From: Candidatus Saccharimonadota bacterium
Lineage (GTDB): Bacteria; Patescibacteriota; Saccharimonadia; Saccharimonadales; Saccharimonadaceae
NCBI GenBank assembly: GCA_030528355.1
Contig: JAUMZA010000008.1
Location: forward strand, 1 to 48,033
DNA length: 48,033 bases
Direction: 5' to 3'
The stretch's first letter is position 1, and the number at the start of each line of letters is the position of its first letter. Shown one piece after another: positions 21,309 through 30,359 of this stretch. Below the pieces are notes generated by a model that saw only the letters and a program-made list of their open reading frames with translations, had not been told where the DNA came from and did not search any database. Both the position numbers and the translations under genes were made by a program.

Positions 21309-23900
21309 TCATCGGCTCTGTGCTTCAGCCTGTGTTTTTTTCTTTGTTGATTTGTTGGTTCTCGTAGCTTTTTTCGATACAGTCCTGCCAGAACTTTTTC
21401 GCTCATAAATCTCTTCTCGCTTCTTAGCAAACTCCTTTCGCGAATGCTTAACAATTTCATCTTGCACTGTTTCATCACCTTCGTTTTTTAGCAGTAAAGT
21501 CTGCCCAGATAGCGGCTCTTGCGCGTGCACCGCCGCCAGCCGAGCGTAATAATTATACGCCGGCAAGTTACTGATTTCGCCTGGCTCAATATACGGGCTA
21601 AGCATCGGTAGCAAACGCTGCTCGTCCTGCGGATTGCCGGTTCGGAAGCAAATAATTGTGCCAACATTCGCCAAAATTATATTCACTGTTTGCTGGTCGC
21701 TTTGCTGCGAAGTCGATTGCTCTGCCATAATCATAAAGACGCGATATTTGCGGCTTTCAGACAACATTTGCACAAATGACGTCGTGGCGAAATTCTGAAA
21801 CTCATCGACATACAAATAGAATGTCCGCCGCTCTGCCTGTTTAAGACGGGCGCGGCGGAGACTTGCGAGTTGAAGCTTCGCAAGTATGGTAATTCCAAAC
21901 AGCTCAGACGTGTCCTCACCAAGCAAACCTTTAGACAAGTTACAAATTAGTATTTTCCCCGAGTTGATGATGTCGTCAAAATCAATCGTAGATTTTGGCT
22001 GCTCGAGAATTTGCCGGGCTGACGCCGAAAATAAAAACCGCCCAATTTTCGCTGTAATTCCCGCTGACATTTTTACTTTCTGCATGTCGCCAGCTTTACC
22101 AAACTCGTTCTTCCAGAAGTTTGTCAAGTTTGTATCATCAAGATTTTTAACAACACTGCGGCGATATTTCGGGTCATTTAGCAAGTCAAACACGGTGAAA
22201 ATAGTGGGGCTTTCCTGTGTGAGTGCAGTTTGAATGGTGTTGCGCAAAATGTATTCGATACGATGCCCGCCCGAATCCTCGTCGCTAAATATCTTTCGAA
22301 AAATCGACACGACTGATTCGGTGATAAGGTCTTTTTCACGCATCAACTCACTGCCGCTTAGTCCAGGCGTTAGCTCCAGCAGATTCAAGCCAACCGGATA
22401 ATCCAAATCGTCAGGATTGAAATAAATCACATCGCCAAGGCGCTTCGGCGGAACGTGCCTCAAGATCGTCTCCGCCATATCGCCATGCGGGTCAATTACG
22501 GCCACGCCTTTGCCGCTACAAATATCCTGCACGATTTGATATTGCAGCATCGTAGTTTTGCCGCTGCCTGTACCGCCGATAATGTATTGGTGGCGCTCGC
22601 GCTCAGCCTCCGTCAGGCCAATCGGTGTCACCGTATTGTGGTGATGATTTTCGCCAATAATCACATCGAAATTTTCTGATTGTTTGAGTGAAATCGGCGC
22701 GGGCAGCGTGCGGCTTAACGAAGTTATCAGATTGTCGGTTTTGCTATTATAACTTGAGGGAAAATGAAACAGGCTAGCGAGTTCGCTTGAAGCGAGAATT
22801 ATGGAGCCGTTTTTCTGTAGCGACGGCAGGCGTTTTGTGGCTGCGCGAGTTAGCAGGTTATCCAAAATCGGCAGACGATATTTCGCCTTGAGTGATTGAT
22901 ATGGCGGCGCACTAAAACCGTCTAGCGCAGATTTAAGAGCGGCAATATGCCTCTTTGGCTCTGGGCTATTTACCATGACTCGGAGGTTGACGCGAAATAG
23001 CGGACGAGTCACTTTTTGGTGCATGGTCTCCATCAATTCCAACTCGAAAGCGCTAAGCACGCGTGCCGGGCGGTCGTCTCGCGGCACCTTGATTTGCTGC
23101 CGCGGGAGTCTGGTTTTTGAATTGTAATAGTTGCGGTGACTAGTTGTCATACTAGCATGAACTTCGCTAATAAGGTCGGTTGCGCCAGAAGAAATTCTAC
23201 CAAAGATGCTAACTAGTTTACCAAAAAATGATAGGTTTTTGCCGCTAACATATTGCAAAATATTTTCATTGCCGAGAATTTTATGCGACAAAATTTCTGC
23301 TTCGCGCAAGCGAGTAGGTGTTGCTACGAGCTGCAAAATAATTTCCTCGTCATCGTTTAGTCTAGCCATCGCGCCTATTACATAGCTCAGCGGATCACGT
23401 TGCTCTAGCGTCGAATTTGTAGCTAGCGGCAAAACATAATGCTCGGTTTCTCGAAATTCAATAACTTGGTAATTATCACCATTCTTACGCTTGACTACGT
23501 GGACTTTTGAGTCGGCGATGTACGACGTAATCGCTTTTTGCATGTTCGCAGCGTGACGCTGCTCAATCTGTACCAAATACCGCACGCCGTGCTTTTTAGT
23601 TGATATGATTTCAAAACTCATAACCGGTGACCGGTCGAGCAGCTTTTCTTCGAACGAGCGTGCTGCTCTATATCCATGAATCACCGAAAATAATTGTTCG
23701 GTTGCTTCGGGTGTTTTGGCGACTGTGGCTGGCGGTGTAATTTCTAGCCAAATCATGTCTCGAATTCGTAAATATCGACGATTCAAAACAAAACGAATCA
23801 CCAACCACAAAATGACCGCACTGATCGCAAACACGATTAGACCTAAAACTATCGACCCAAACCGTAAGGCGGTGGCGAGGTAATCGGCTGCGGATTCCAC
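21309..23900 (-). CDS. Type IV secretion coupling protein-like ATPase (VirD4/TraG-type)
   Basis: An 863-aa protein with one or two N-terminal membrane helices (IVLGLIVFAISAVILWLVI). A domain of about 400 residues precedes the motor domain. Walker A is YIIGGTGSGKTTML, followed by VAVIDPHGDMAETIL. Walker B is FYLYVDEFQNFATTSF, with EQSTSQQSDQQ as sensor region. The C-terminal tail of about 40 residues is very basic. It would feed DNA-protein substrates to the T4SS. Start GTG at 23900 has AGGAG upstream and overlaps the CHAP gene by 52 nt. It is the last gene of the transfer operon. Confidence 0.88.
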   Translation of the reverse strand: MESAADYLATALRFGSIVLGLIVFAISAVILWLVIRFVLNRRYLRIRDMIWLEITPPATVAKTPEATEQLFSVIHGYRAARSFEEKLLDRSPVMSFEIISTKKHGVRYLVQIEQRHAANMQKAITSYIADSKVHVVKRKNGDNYQVIEFRETEHYVLPLATNSTLEQRDPLSYVIGAMARLNDDEEIILQLVATPTRLREAEILSHKILGNENILQYVSGKNLSFFGKLVSIFGRISSGATDLISEVHASMTTSHRNYYNSKTRLPRQQIKVPRDDRPARVLSAFELELMETMHQKVTRPLFRVNLRVMVNSPEPKRHIAALKSALDGFSAPPYQSLKAKYRLPILDNLLTRAATKRLPSLQKNGSIILASSELASLFHFPSSYNSKTDNLITSLSRTLPAPISLKQSENFDVIIGENHHHNTVTPIGLTEAERERHQYIIGGTGSGKTTMLQYQIVQDICSGKGVAVIDPHGDMAETILRHVPPKRLGDVIYFNPDDLDYPVGLNLLELTPGLSGSELMREKDLITESVVSIFRKIFSDEDSGGHRIEYILRNTIQTALTQESPTIFTVFDLLNDPKYRRSVVKNLDDTNLTNFWKNEFGKAGDMQKVKMSAGITAKIGRFLFSASARQILEQPKSTIDFDDIINSGKILICNLSKGLLGEDTSELFGITILAKLQLASLRRARLKQAERRTFYLYVDEFQNFATTSFVQMLSESRKYRVFMIMAEQSTSQQSDQQTVNIILANVGTIICFRTGNPQDEQRLLPMLSPYIEPGEISNLPAYNYYARLAAVHAQEPLSGQTLLLKNEGDETVQDEIVKHSRKEFAKKREEIYERKSSGRTVSKKATRTNKSTKKKTQAEAQSR

Positions 23901-24451
23901 GGTTGTGCTCCTGGTTTATTGTGAATAAATTTATACATTTTGGCGGCTTCTTTAGAAAAAGTTCGCTGCGAAACTATATTCAAACCGCGCGCATTCATTT
24001 CAGAAATTTTCCAATCGCCACTTATCTGATTAACTTCTATCACATACGCAACATGACCATAAGGACCTTCGTCGGTCTGAAAAACTGCACCAGCCGCTGG
24101 CGTATCGTTGACGATGTAGCCCTCGCGCTTGGCGTTGTCATCCCAGGTGTTAGCGTTGCCCCAAGTGTTCGGGATCGGACTATTTGCCCACCGGCGCATC
24201 GCATACGCCCACCAAGTGCAGTTGCCCCAGGCGTAAGTATTTCCGGGCATCACGCCTCCGCTGTAAAATCCGCGCTCTTCCGCCGCTTTGGCACTTGGTG
24301 CATTTGCTAAAAAGCTCATTGCCGGCAAGCCAAGTGATGAAATGGCTAAAATCGGAAACATCAAAATAAGCAACAAAGTAGCGATGATTATAGCTAGAAT
24401 CTTCTTAATACTGAAGCCAAAATTTGTAAACAAAATTACTGCGCCATTCAT
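23849..24451 (-). CDS. CHAP-domain cell-wall hydrolase of the transfer operon
   Basis: A 200-aa protein with an N-terminal membrane anchor/signal (KKILAIIIATLLLILMFPIL). The CHAP domain contains NTYAWGNCTWWAY with catalytic Cys78 and PYGHVAYVIEV with His133, then a Trp-containing C-terminal strand. CHAP enzymes cleave peptidoglycan peptide bonds and play the VirB1 role in Gram-positive conjugation systems by opening the wall for the channel. The start overlaps the VirB4 stop (ATGA). No extra lytic or binding domain is visible. Confidence 0.88.
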   Translation of the reverse strand: MNGAVILFTNFGFSIKKILAIIIATLLLILMFPILAISSLGLPAMSFLANAPSAKAAEERGFYSGGVMPGNTYAWGNCTWWAYAMRRWANSPIPNTWGNANTWDDNAKREGYIVNDTPAAGAVFQTDEGPYGHVAYVIEVNQISGDWKISEMNARGLNIVSQRTFSKEAAKMYKFIHNKPGAQPWNPQPITSPPPYGLGR

Positions 24452-26226
24452 GATGAATATAACTCCGCAGGGTTAGTGGTGATGAGTGGATGTTCTTTTT
24501 CAGCCGCCACAACCTTAACGGCGACATGATTTTGGTCGGCGATAAGCAAAGCATCTCCTCGCTCGCAAGTGAGTAGAAAACTTTGCTCATATTCACTGAG
24601 GTTAAATTCGTTAACCACGCCTTTGATAGTCGTCGTATCCTGACGCATTAAAATTCGCAGCGCACTTTGCGAAGCGATGGCGCGGCCGTATTCGCTTTTT
24701 AGGAAATCGTTTGCTTGCTGCGATATGATTGACACGCCGAGATAATATTTGCGAGCCCGACGCACCAGTCCTGCTACAAACCGCGCCGACTCCTCGTGTT
24801 GCAATAAAATCCAGCCCTCGTCGATAATCAGCAATCGTTTTTCTGGTTTAGCCATGACTTGATTTTTCACAAAATTAGAGATGATCAACATCATGATTTG
24901 GCGCAAATTTTCTGGCAAATCTTTGATGTCGAAAATAACCAAGCGATTGTCCAGCTTAACATTTGTTTGCGCATTGAATACATCTGCTAACGAGCCAGAA
25001 ATATATTTTTCTAATTTTTCGCACAATTTTAACTGACCCAATTTTCGAAGTTCCGCATATAAATCTTCTAAAAGCGGCTGCTTGGTTTTTGACTTTTTGT
25101 AGATTTTCAAAACTGCTTTATCGATGGCGGCTTTTTCGCGCGCCGTTAAACTTTCAGCCATCAAACCGATTACGTCCATTAAATCTTGCGTGTGTTCAGA
25201 CAGGTCGCTAATTTCGTGAACGGTCGTTGCTAGGTCGAAGGGGTTAATTTTCTGTTTGCTTTTGGCGGATAATTTTATGTACGTGCCTTTTACCGATTCG
25301 GTGAGGCGTTTGTATTCACGCTCTGGGTCGATGACGATGACGCGCGTGCCTTGCATCAGTTGGCGTAAAATTTCGACTTTGGTGGTGTAACTTTTGCCAG
25401 CGCCCGACTGCGCAAATGTGATTGAGTTGGCGTTATGCAAACTAAACCTGTCCAAGATAATCAACGAATTATTTGATTTATTGACGCCGTAAAGAATGCC
25501 CGATTCTTGCACTAACTCTGACGACATAAACGGAAAAGTTAGGGCTGCGCTGGAACTATCGAGATTGCGTTTTTGCGCCAGCTGGTCTTCGCCGCGTGGC
25601 AAAATTGACTGCAATGCTTCCAACTGCTGATAACGCGCTACTTTTGAATAAAACAACCGCACCGACAGATTCGCTTCGAGCAACTTGGTGGTTTTATCAA
25701 GTTCTTCTTTAGTCTCAGAGCGAATACAAATGTATATCGCCATTTGGAATAATTTTTCTTGACCGCGCTGAATTTTATCACGCAAATCAATCGCCGATTC
25801 AAGCGGGTCGGTAATTTCCGAGCCAATAATCCGTCCTTCGCGCGTCATCGCCCGGCGCGTGGATTCAAGTTCGGTAATTTTACGATTTAGTTTTGGCAGT
25901 GCCGCTCGGGCATCTACTTCGTGTAGATGATAACTAATGTCGATGTCGTGATTAAAATGAATCAAGCTGTCCATCCAATCCGAACTCGCTACGAACGGAT
26001 ATCCAGAAATGAATAGCGTGCGCATGTACACGCCATCAATGCAAAGATAATCAACATTTTCTTCCAGCCCAGCGTAGGATAAAATATCCAGAGCGTCTTG
26101 TTCGCCAAACGTGATATTGAGTTCTTTTTGCCGCTCTTCGTGCTGGCGGTCACGACGGCGTTTCGGGGCGCTAATTGCGTTGCTGATTCTTTTGATAAAT
26201 ATTGGTGTATGTGATTTTTTAATCAT
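24448..26226 (-). CDS. VirB4/TraE-type conjugation ATPase
   Basis: A 592-aa protein. Walker A is FAQSGAGKSYTTKVEIL near residue 275, followed by VIVIDPEREYKRL. Walker B is KRLLIIDEGWILLQ, followed by ISQQANDFL as in VirB4 ATPases. It powers T4SS assembly and substrate passage at the inner membrane. The N-terminal domain is shorter than in classical VirB4. The separate upstream gene, overlapping by 4 nt, may supply the remainder. It has ATGA coupling on both sides. Confidence 0.9.
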   Translation of the reverse strand: MIKKSHTPIFIKRISNAISAPKRRRDRQHEERQKELNITFGEQDALDILSYAGLEENVDYLCIDGVYMRTLFISGYPFVASSDWMDSLIHFNHDIDISYHLHEVDARAALPKLNRKITELESTRRAMTREGRIIGSEITDPLESAIDLRDKIQRGQEKLFQMAIYICIRSETKEELDKTTKLLEANLSVRLFYSKVARYQQLEALQSILPRGEDQLAQKRNLDSSSAALTFPFMSSELVQESGILYGVNKSNNSLIILDRFSLHNANSITFAQSGAGKSYTTKVEILRQLMQGTRVIVIDPEREYKRLTESVKGTYIKLSAKSKQKINPFDLATTVHEISDLSEHTQDLMDVIGLMAESLTAREKAAIDKAVLKIYKKSKTKQPLLEDLYAELRKLGQLKLCEKLEKYISGSLADVFNAQTNVKLDNRLVIFDIKDLPENLRQIMMLIISNFVKNQVMAKPEKRLLIIDEGWILLQHEESARFVAGLVRRARKYYLGVSIISQQANDFLKSEYGRAIASQSALRILMRQDTTTIKGVVNEFNLSEYEQSFLLTCERGDALLIADQNHVAVKVVAAEKEHPLITTNPAELYSS

Positions 26227-26861
26227 TTAATTTCGCTCCCGTCTCGCATGAGCGCGGTGTGAATTGTTTGCAAAGCGCGTTCAGTTAGCGGTTGAATTTT
26301 TGCCTGCGCCGGGCTGTAAAAACTGTAGAACAAATCAAGCAATTCGAGGCTATCAAGCTGGTCGGCGCACATGCCGAGCCGCGCCATACCTTTGGCGATA
26401 ATATCGATACGCAGCTTGAGCTGTTCGCGAATTAAATCAAAATCAGCCTTGTTGTCGGATGGTCGAAAAGGAATGATGATATAAAAATGCCGCGTCAAAA
26501 TCTTGTTGTCGGTGATGAGCGAACGAATGAATTCATCGTAATTTTTCAGCTGAGTTTTGTAGACAGGAATCGTCTCGTTCTGTAGCCGATAGTTCAAATC
26601 TTCTAAATATCCGTCCATATCAATCTCGCGCGTGCGTACTAAAATTTGAATCGACCAACCAATCGAATTGAGAAAACTTTCGTAGGTATCAATAATTGCA
26701 TCTTGCTCATCCTCGCTACGCAGTTCAAAATTTAGCGCCGAAACGGACAAAATCACCCGATAATTATTCTGCGGCAACAACAAAATTCCGTCGCGCACGC
26801 CCTTTAACGCAATCTGCTGCCTGGCGCTAGATTTAGCGGTTGACTTTCGTAAACCGAACAT
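26223..26861 (-). CDS. VirB4/TraC N-terminal-domain-like conjugation protein
   Basis: A 212-aa cytoplasmic protein without membrane helices. It resembles the N-terminal portion of TraC/VirB4 proteins (FYIIIPFRPSDNK; IDTYESFLNSIGWSIQILV), suggesting a split VirB4; this is recognition by pattern, not by search. ATG at 26861 (MFGLRKS) is preferred to an upstream start at 26912, because AAAGGAGG lies 6 nt before it. It overlaps PrgI by 29 nt and VirB4 by 4 nt. Confidence 0.7.
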   Translation of the reverse strand: MFGLRKSTAKSSARQQIALKGVRDGILLLPQNNYRVILSVSALNFELRSEDEQDAIIDTYESFLNSIGWSIQILVRTREIDMDGYLEDLNYRLQNETIPVYKTQLKNYDEFIRSLITDNKILTRHFYIIIPFRPSDNKADFDLIREQLKLRIDIIAKGMARLGMCADQLDSLELLDLFYSFYSPAQAKIQPLTERALQTIHTALMRDGSEIK

Positions 26862-27339
26862 GCAAACCTCCTTTCTTGTCAGTTTCAAAACGAACATCAG
26901 CGGTTGGATCATCTATGATTTGGCGAGTTTTGATGGTTGATATGTCATCTAATTTTTCTGGCTTTTGCTGCTTTTTGGCTGGTTGATTTACGGCTTCTTC
27001 ACCTCCAGGCGAAGCACTTTTATATTCATCGCGAAATGCGATGGTGTTTTTATCGAACAAATAATATTTTGGTCGTAAATTGTAGCGCAGTACCGTCACC
27101 AGCCAAAGCGCGATGATTTTACCTTTAACGCGAATCGACAAAACTCCACAAACGATCAAACTTAACGCCATCAAAATATATTTATAAAGCGCACCGTTCA
27201 TCACTGGCGGCAGTAACGTAAAAATCCCTGCACTCAAGAAAACAGGAATCATCAAAAGTACTATTTGCGAAAAACCAAGCTTGCCGATAATTCGGTCTTC
27301 TACGGTAGTAACTTGCGCGGGGACGACAGTTGTTTTCAT
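26833..27339 (-). CDS. PrgI-family membrane protein (VirB3-like)
   Basis: A 168-aa protein. N-terminal VPAQVTTVEDRIIGKLGFSQ is typical of PrgI-family proteins of CPR and Gram-positive conjugation loci. Two close membrane helices follow (residues about 25-70). A conserved WLVTVLRYNLRPKYYLF segment precedes a polar tail of about 65 residues. It corresponds to the VirB3 position between the VirB6-like and VirB4-like genes. It is ATGA-coupled to the VirB6-like gene upstream. Confidence 0.82.
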   Translation of the reverse strand: MKTTVVPAQVTTVEDRIIGKLGFSQIVLLMIPVFLSAGIFTLLPPVMNGALYKYILMALSLIVCGVLSIRVKGKIIALWLVTVLRYNLRPKYYLFDKNTIAFRDEYKSASPGGEEAVNQPAKKQQKPEKLDDISTIKTRQIIDDPTADVRFETDKKGGLHVRFTKVNR

Positions 27340-28850
27340 GATTTTTTACCTCGCTGTTTGGTTACTTTTATTTTCGAATCGGCGCGGTAAGTTGTGCCAG
27401 TTTTTAGCGGTTTTGACTCGGGCATATTAACAACGGTTGGATTATTTTTACTGCGTGGATTAACTGAATAGGTGATTTCCGCATCGCCTTTTTTATTCAG
27501 ATAACTTACTTTCATCGGCGATTTTGTTTGGCGCGCGACTGTTTCGAGAGTTGAGTGCACGCGCGCTTTTTTGGCAGCGTGAGTGGTGTTCTTGACGCGC
27601 TGGGTTGTTTTGTGCGTCACTTTTGAACCAGTGCCTGTCATGTAGCTAACGCCATTCATAAATTGACCACCCAGCTTCTTTAGATTGCGCGCACCCATGC
27701 TAACGAAACTAAATTGCATCATCACACCTTGAACTTTTAACAAAGTCAGGACAGTTGCTATACCTGCTACCATCGCCATCAAGGTGTCGGGAAGAGCGTT
27801 GTTGCCGGTGGTCGCCATGCCAGAAAACAGCGACGACGCTAATTGCAGGATAACCACATGAACAAACAGAACAAAAATTGTCGACAGGAACGTCTTCATC
27901 GAAGTTTCGGCAAAATCGCGAAACCCCGGCACTAGCCACAGCATACTCACTAGCGGCGACAAAACGGTACCGATGAATAAAGTAATCAAGCGCATAACAT
28001 AATACACCAACAATATGATCGAGCAAATCAAAAATGCCACCATAATTAGCAGTGCCGCCACGCCCTGACCAGACGTTTTTTCGACAACTTTGATGAGCGT
28101 GTTCCAAACGGTTGATGCGCCCGAAACTTGATTTACAGCTGAGATGAGAACGTTAGATAGGCTAATTATGCCATCGATCAAAAATATAGACGTGTTCATT
28201 AGTAAAAATATCATCGCTATGCGTGGCAGCAGGTGCTTGACTTCAACTTCGTCAAAGCCAAAACTTGAAGCGCTCATTACTTGAAATCCGACTAGCGCCA
28301 CGATCAAAATTAACAACACGTCAGCTATGCCAACAATCGCTAGCCATAGATTAAACACGGCTTTATTGCTCGCAATTAGCGGCGTCGATTTAGTGAAAAA
28401 TTCAAGTGCATTCAAGAATGGCGAGGCTATGGCGTTAATGATTGACGACAATAATCCCGTCACAGCTTTGATGATCATTTCGATCAAACCGTTGTTTTCT
28501 GACTTGGGTGTAACGGCCTGCAGGTTCGGTAGATTTGCGTCGTTTGGATTTTGTACCGCTTGATATGAGTCATTCAAAATAGAAACTATCGTCACAGCTG
28601 CTAGCACGATGACCAGCCCAGTCACGGCTTTTTTAGCAATGCTTTTAGCGTGCTCCATGCGGTCTGGCTTGCCGCTACTGGTCATGTAAATATAGCCAGC
28701 GTGAGCCAAAAAGAAAGCGCAAGCCAGCGACGCGATACCCGACAAAATTTTGGTGCTCGGTAAAACATAATCGCGCACAGTTTTTATGGCTCCAGCTGTA
28801 TCGGCAAAGAATACTAAATTGCTAGTAAAAATATCGACAAAGTCGAACAT
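27336..28850 (-). CDS. VirB6/TrbL-like polytopic channel protein with N-terminal VirB2-like segment
   Basis: A 504-aa protein. About eight hydrophobic helices and a basic C-terminal tail of about 110 residues match VirB6/TrbL topology. Residues about 30-105 (GYIYMTSSGKPDRMEHAKS then GLVIVLAA) look like the pilin-like protein encoded next (GFTYITSSGNPEQLDKAKR then GLAIVIAA), suggesting a duplicated and fused VirB2-like unit. GGAGG lies upstream of the ATG. The protein probably forms the inner-membrane part of the DNA channel. Confidence 0.82.
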   Translation of the reverse strand: MFDFVDIFTSNLVFFADTAGAIKTVRDYVLPSTKILSGIASLACAFFLAHAGYIYMTSSGKPDRMEHAKSIAKKAVTGLVIVLAAVTIVSILNDSYQAVQNPNDANLPNLQAVTPKSENNGLIEMIIKAVTGLLSSIINAIASPFLNALEFFTKSTPLIASNKAVFNLWLAIVGIADVLLILIVALVGFQVMSASSFGFDEVEVKHLLPRIAMIFLLMNTSIFLIDGIISLSNVLISAVNQVSGASTVWNTLIKVVEKTSGQGVAALLIMVAFLICSIILLVYYVMRLITLFIGTVLSPLVSMLWLVPGFRDFAETSMKTFLSTIFVLFVHVVILQLASSLFSGMATTGNNALPDTLMAMVAGIATVLTLLKVQGVMMQFSFVSMGARNLKKLGGQFMNGVSYMTGTGSKVTHKTTQRVKNTTHAAKKARVHSTLETVARQTKSPMKVSYLNKKGDAEITYSVNPRSKNNPTVVNMPESKPLKTGTTYRADSKIKVTKQRGKKS

Positions 28851-28857
28851 GGGCGGG

Positions 28858-29196
28858 TTATCCTCCGAAGGCTTGTCGTGCCAAAGTCGTCACGATATTC
28901 GCCAAAACAAACGCCGCGATGACGATCGCCAAACCAATTGCTGACCACGTGATAGTACGCTTTGCTTTGTCGAGCTGCTCGGGATTTCCCGAACTAGTGA
29001 TATAGGTAAAGCCGCCAGCAACAAAAAAGCCGGTCGCTACCAGACCGGCTAGTCCCGCCACCACTTGGATGACGCTTCGTATAAAATTCTCAACATTGCT
29101 GACACCCGCTGGCGCAGCTAGGGCTACGTTCGCCAACACAAATGGCGCTCCAGCCACGATAAATATTGCTACCAAACAATATGTTTTTCTTGACAC
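28858..29196 (-). CDS. VirB2/TrbC-like pilin of the transfer system
   Basis: A 112-aa protein. Signal peptide to ANVALAAPA (cleavage after Ala near 27-29), then two hydrophobic helices separated by a short basic loop with YITSSGNPEQLDKAKR, the VirB2/TrbC pattern. It starts with GTG at 29196, with AAGGGAG 7-8 nt upstream. It is the first gene of the seven-gene transfer operon. The mature product is about 83 residues, normal for a T4SS pilin. Confidence 0.85.
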   Translation of the reverse strand: MSRKTYCLVAIFIVAGAPFVLANVALAAPAGVSNVENFIRSVIQVVAGLAGLVATGFFVAGGFTYITSSGNPEQLDKAKRTITWSAIGLAIVIAAFVLANIVTTLARQAFGG

Positions 29197-29249
29197 TATA
29201 AACTCCCTTTCACCAGAGTGTGAACTTTGTGTTTACCTCTGTTATTTTT

Positions 29250-29278
29250 ACGTTAGCAGGCATCAATTTACTTGACAA
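29250..29278 (-). promoter_or_regulatory. Candidate promoter of the transfer operon
   Basis: TTGTCA (29273-29278) and TAACGT (29250-29255), 17-nt spacer, leaving a leader of about 45 nt with a Shine-Dalgarno. The -10 is a poor match. Confidence 0.35.
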
Positions 29279-29419
29279 GACGACACTTAAGAGTCTGCTA
29301 CGGTAGCATCAGTGCGTTAGTTTCTGAAAGGTTTGTTAAATTTATAGAGGTGAAGCTATGTTTTAGTTTTAGCCAAAATTAAATTAACGAACTTAACAAA
29401 ATGATATTTAGCTGCTAAC

Positions 29420-29448
29420 TTTACACCAATAAAAATTACAAGTAAACT
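29420..29448 (+). promoter_or_regulatory. Promoter of the small membrane protein at 29455
   Basis: TTTACA and TAAACT with a 17-nt spacer; the -10 ends 6 nt before the ATG, another leaderless layout. Confidence 0.45.
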
Positions 29449-29454
29449 AAAAAT

Positions 29455-29763
29455 ATGAGCAAACTAAAATCTGAAAAAGTCGTCATATCTTCGCCGTTAT
29501 CGTTTATTGGTTCGGCGAAGCGCATTTGGAAAATCACGGACGTGGAGAATCCAGTGGCAAAGGTGCTGCTTGGTTTGGTTGCTGCCGCGCTAATTTTATT
29601 TGCTTGGGTTTTTGTGGCGTTTTGGTATGTGCTGATTTATGTTGTTTTTGGAATTTTGTTCATTCCATATCGGCTGCTGCGACGGAGTAGTCGTAAGCAA
29701 AAACAAGCAAAATTGCGGCACCGTGAAGTACTGGACGCAATAGAGAAAAATCGTAACTTATAA
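29455..29763 (+). CDS. Small two-helix membrane protein, unknown
   Basis: A 102-aa protein. The N-terminal 40 residues are polar, followed by a long hydrophobic stretch (VLLGLVAAALILFAWVFVAF and the next 20 residues, two helices). The C-terminal tail of about 30 residues is very basic (LLRRSSRKQKQAKLRHRE). It lies between the divergent transfer operon and the HxlR gene, whose 3' end it overlaps by 6 nt. The function is unrecognised; it may be an accessory envelope protein of the element. Confidence 0.55.
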   Translation: MSKLKSEKVVISSPLSFIGSAKRIWKITDVENPVAKVLLGLVAAALILFAWVFVAFWYVLIYVVFGILFIPYRLLRRSSRKQKQAKLRHREVLDAIEKNRNL

Positions 29764-30144
29764 TCGCCGCAACACTGTCACGCGTTTCTTATCGTAAGTT
29801 TTCTGGGATTTGTGCAGAACTTCAGAATGAGAATCAAACCACATGGTTATGTCGCCCGTCAACTTCAATAATTCGAGACCGGTTTTCGTTAATTCATATT
29901 CAACCCGCGGCGGAATCGTTGGATAGAAAAAGCGCCGGACGATGCCGGCGCGTTCTAGCTGCTTGAGGTGCTCGGTGAGCACTTTTTGAGTCACCCCCGG
30001 AAGAGAGTGGTGTAGCGCAGAATAGCACTTAGTCTCAGTGCCAAGCGAAAGAATGATCGCGATAGTCCATTTGCGAAACAGCAGGCTTGTCATGAAATCG
30101 TGCGAATCGGCATACTGTTTTTTGGATACAGTAGTTTTTGTCAT
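29758..30144 (-). CDS. HxlR-family transcriptional regulator
   Basis: A 128-aa winged-helix protein with the HxlR layout: LLFRKWTIAIILSL, then SLPGVTQKVLTEHLKQLERAG (recognition helix), then FYPTIPPRVEYELTKTGLEL in the wing. The usual Cys near the N-terminus of redox-type HxlR proteins is not present there; one Cys lies near residue 40. GGGAGG precedes the ATG. It likely controls the cargo region to its right (amidohydrolase, S66), or the element. The 215-nt gap upstream (30145-30359) contains no gene. Confidence 0.88.
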   Translation of the reverse strand: MTKTTVSKKQYADSHDFMTSLLFRKWTIAIILSLGTETKCYSALHHSLPGVTQKVLTEHLKQLERAGIVRRFFYPTIPPRVEYELTKTGLELLKLTGDITMWFDSHSEVLHKSQKTYDKKRVTVLRRL

Positions 30145-30359
30145 GGTTACCTCCCGTTGATATTGAATTGATATGTAATTTAATAAAAATTCCTCAAACT
30201 AAATACTCCCAGAGGCACCCTCCGGAAGTACTTGTCATACATGATAACACATTTCTGTAAAAATGTCTATTTGTGCGTTTCTATGCGTGAATAACAGTAA
30301 GTCTATATTGTTCAAGCTATTAAAGTATGCAGTTATGCAGTGATTGTGTAATTTGATGA

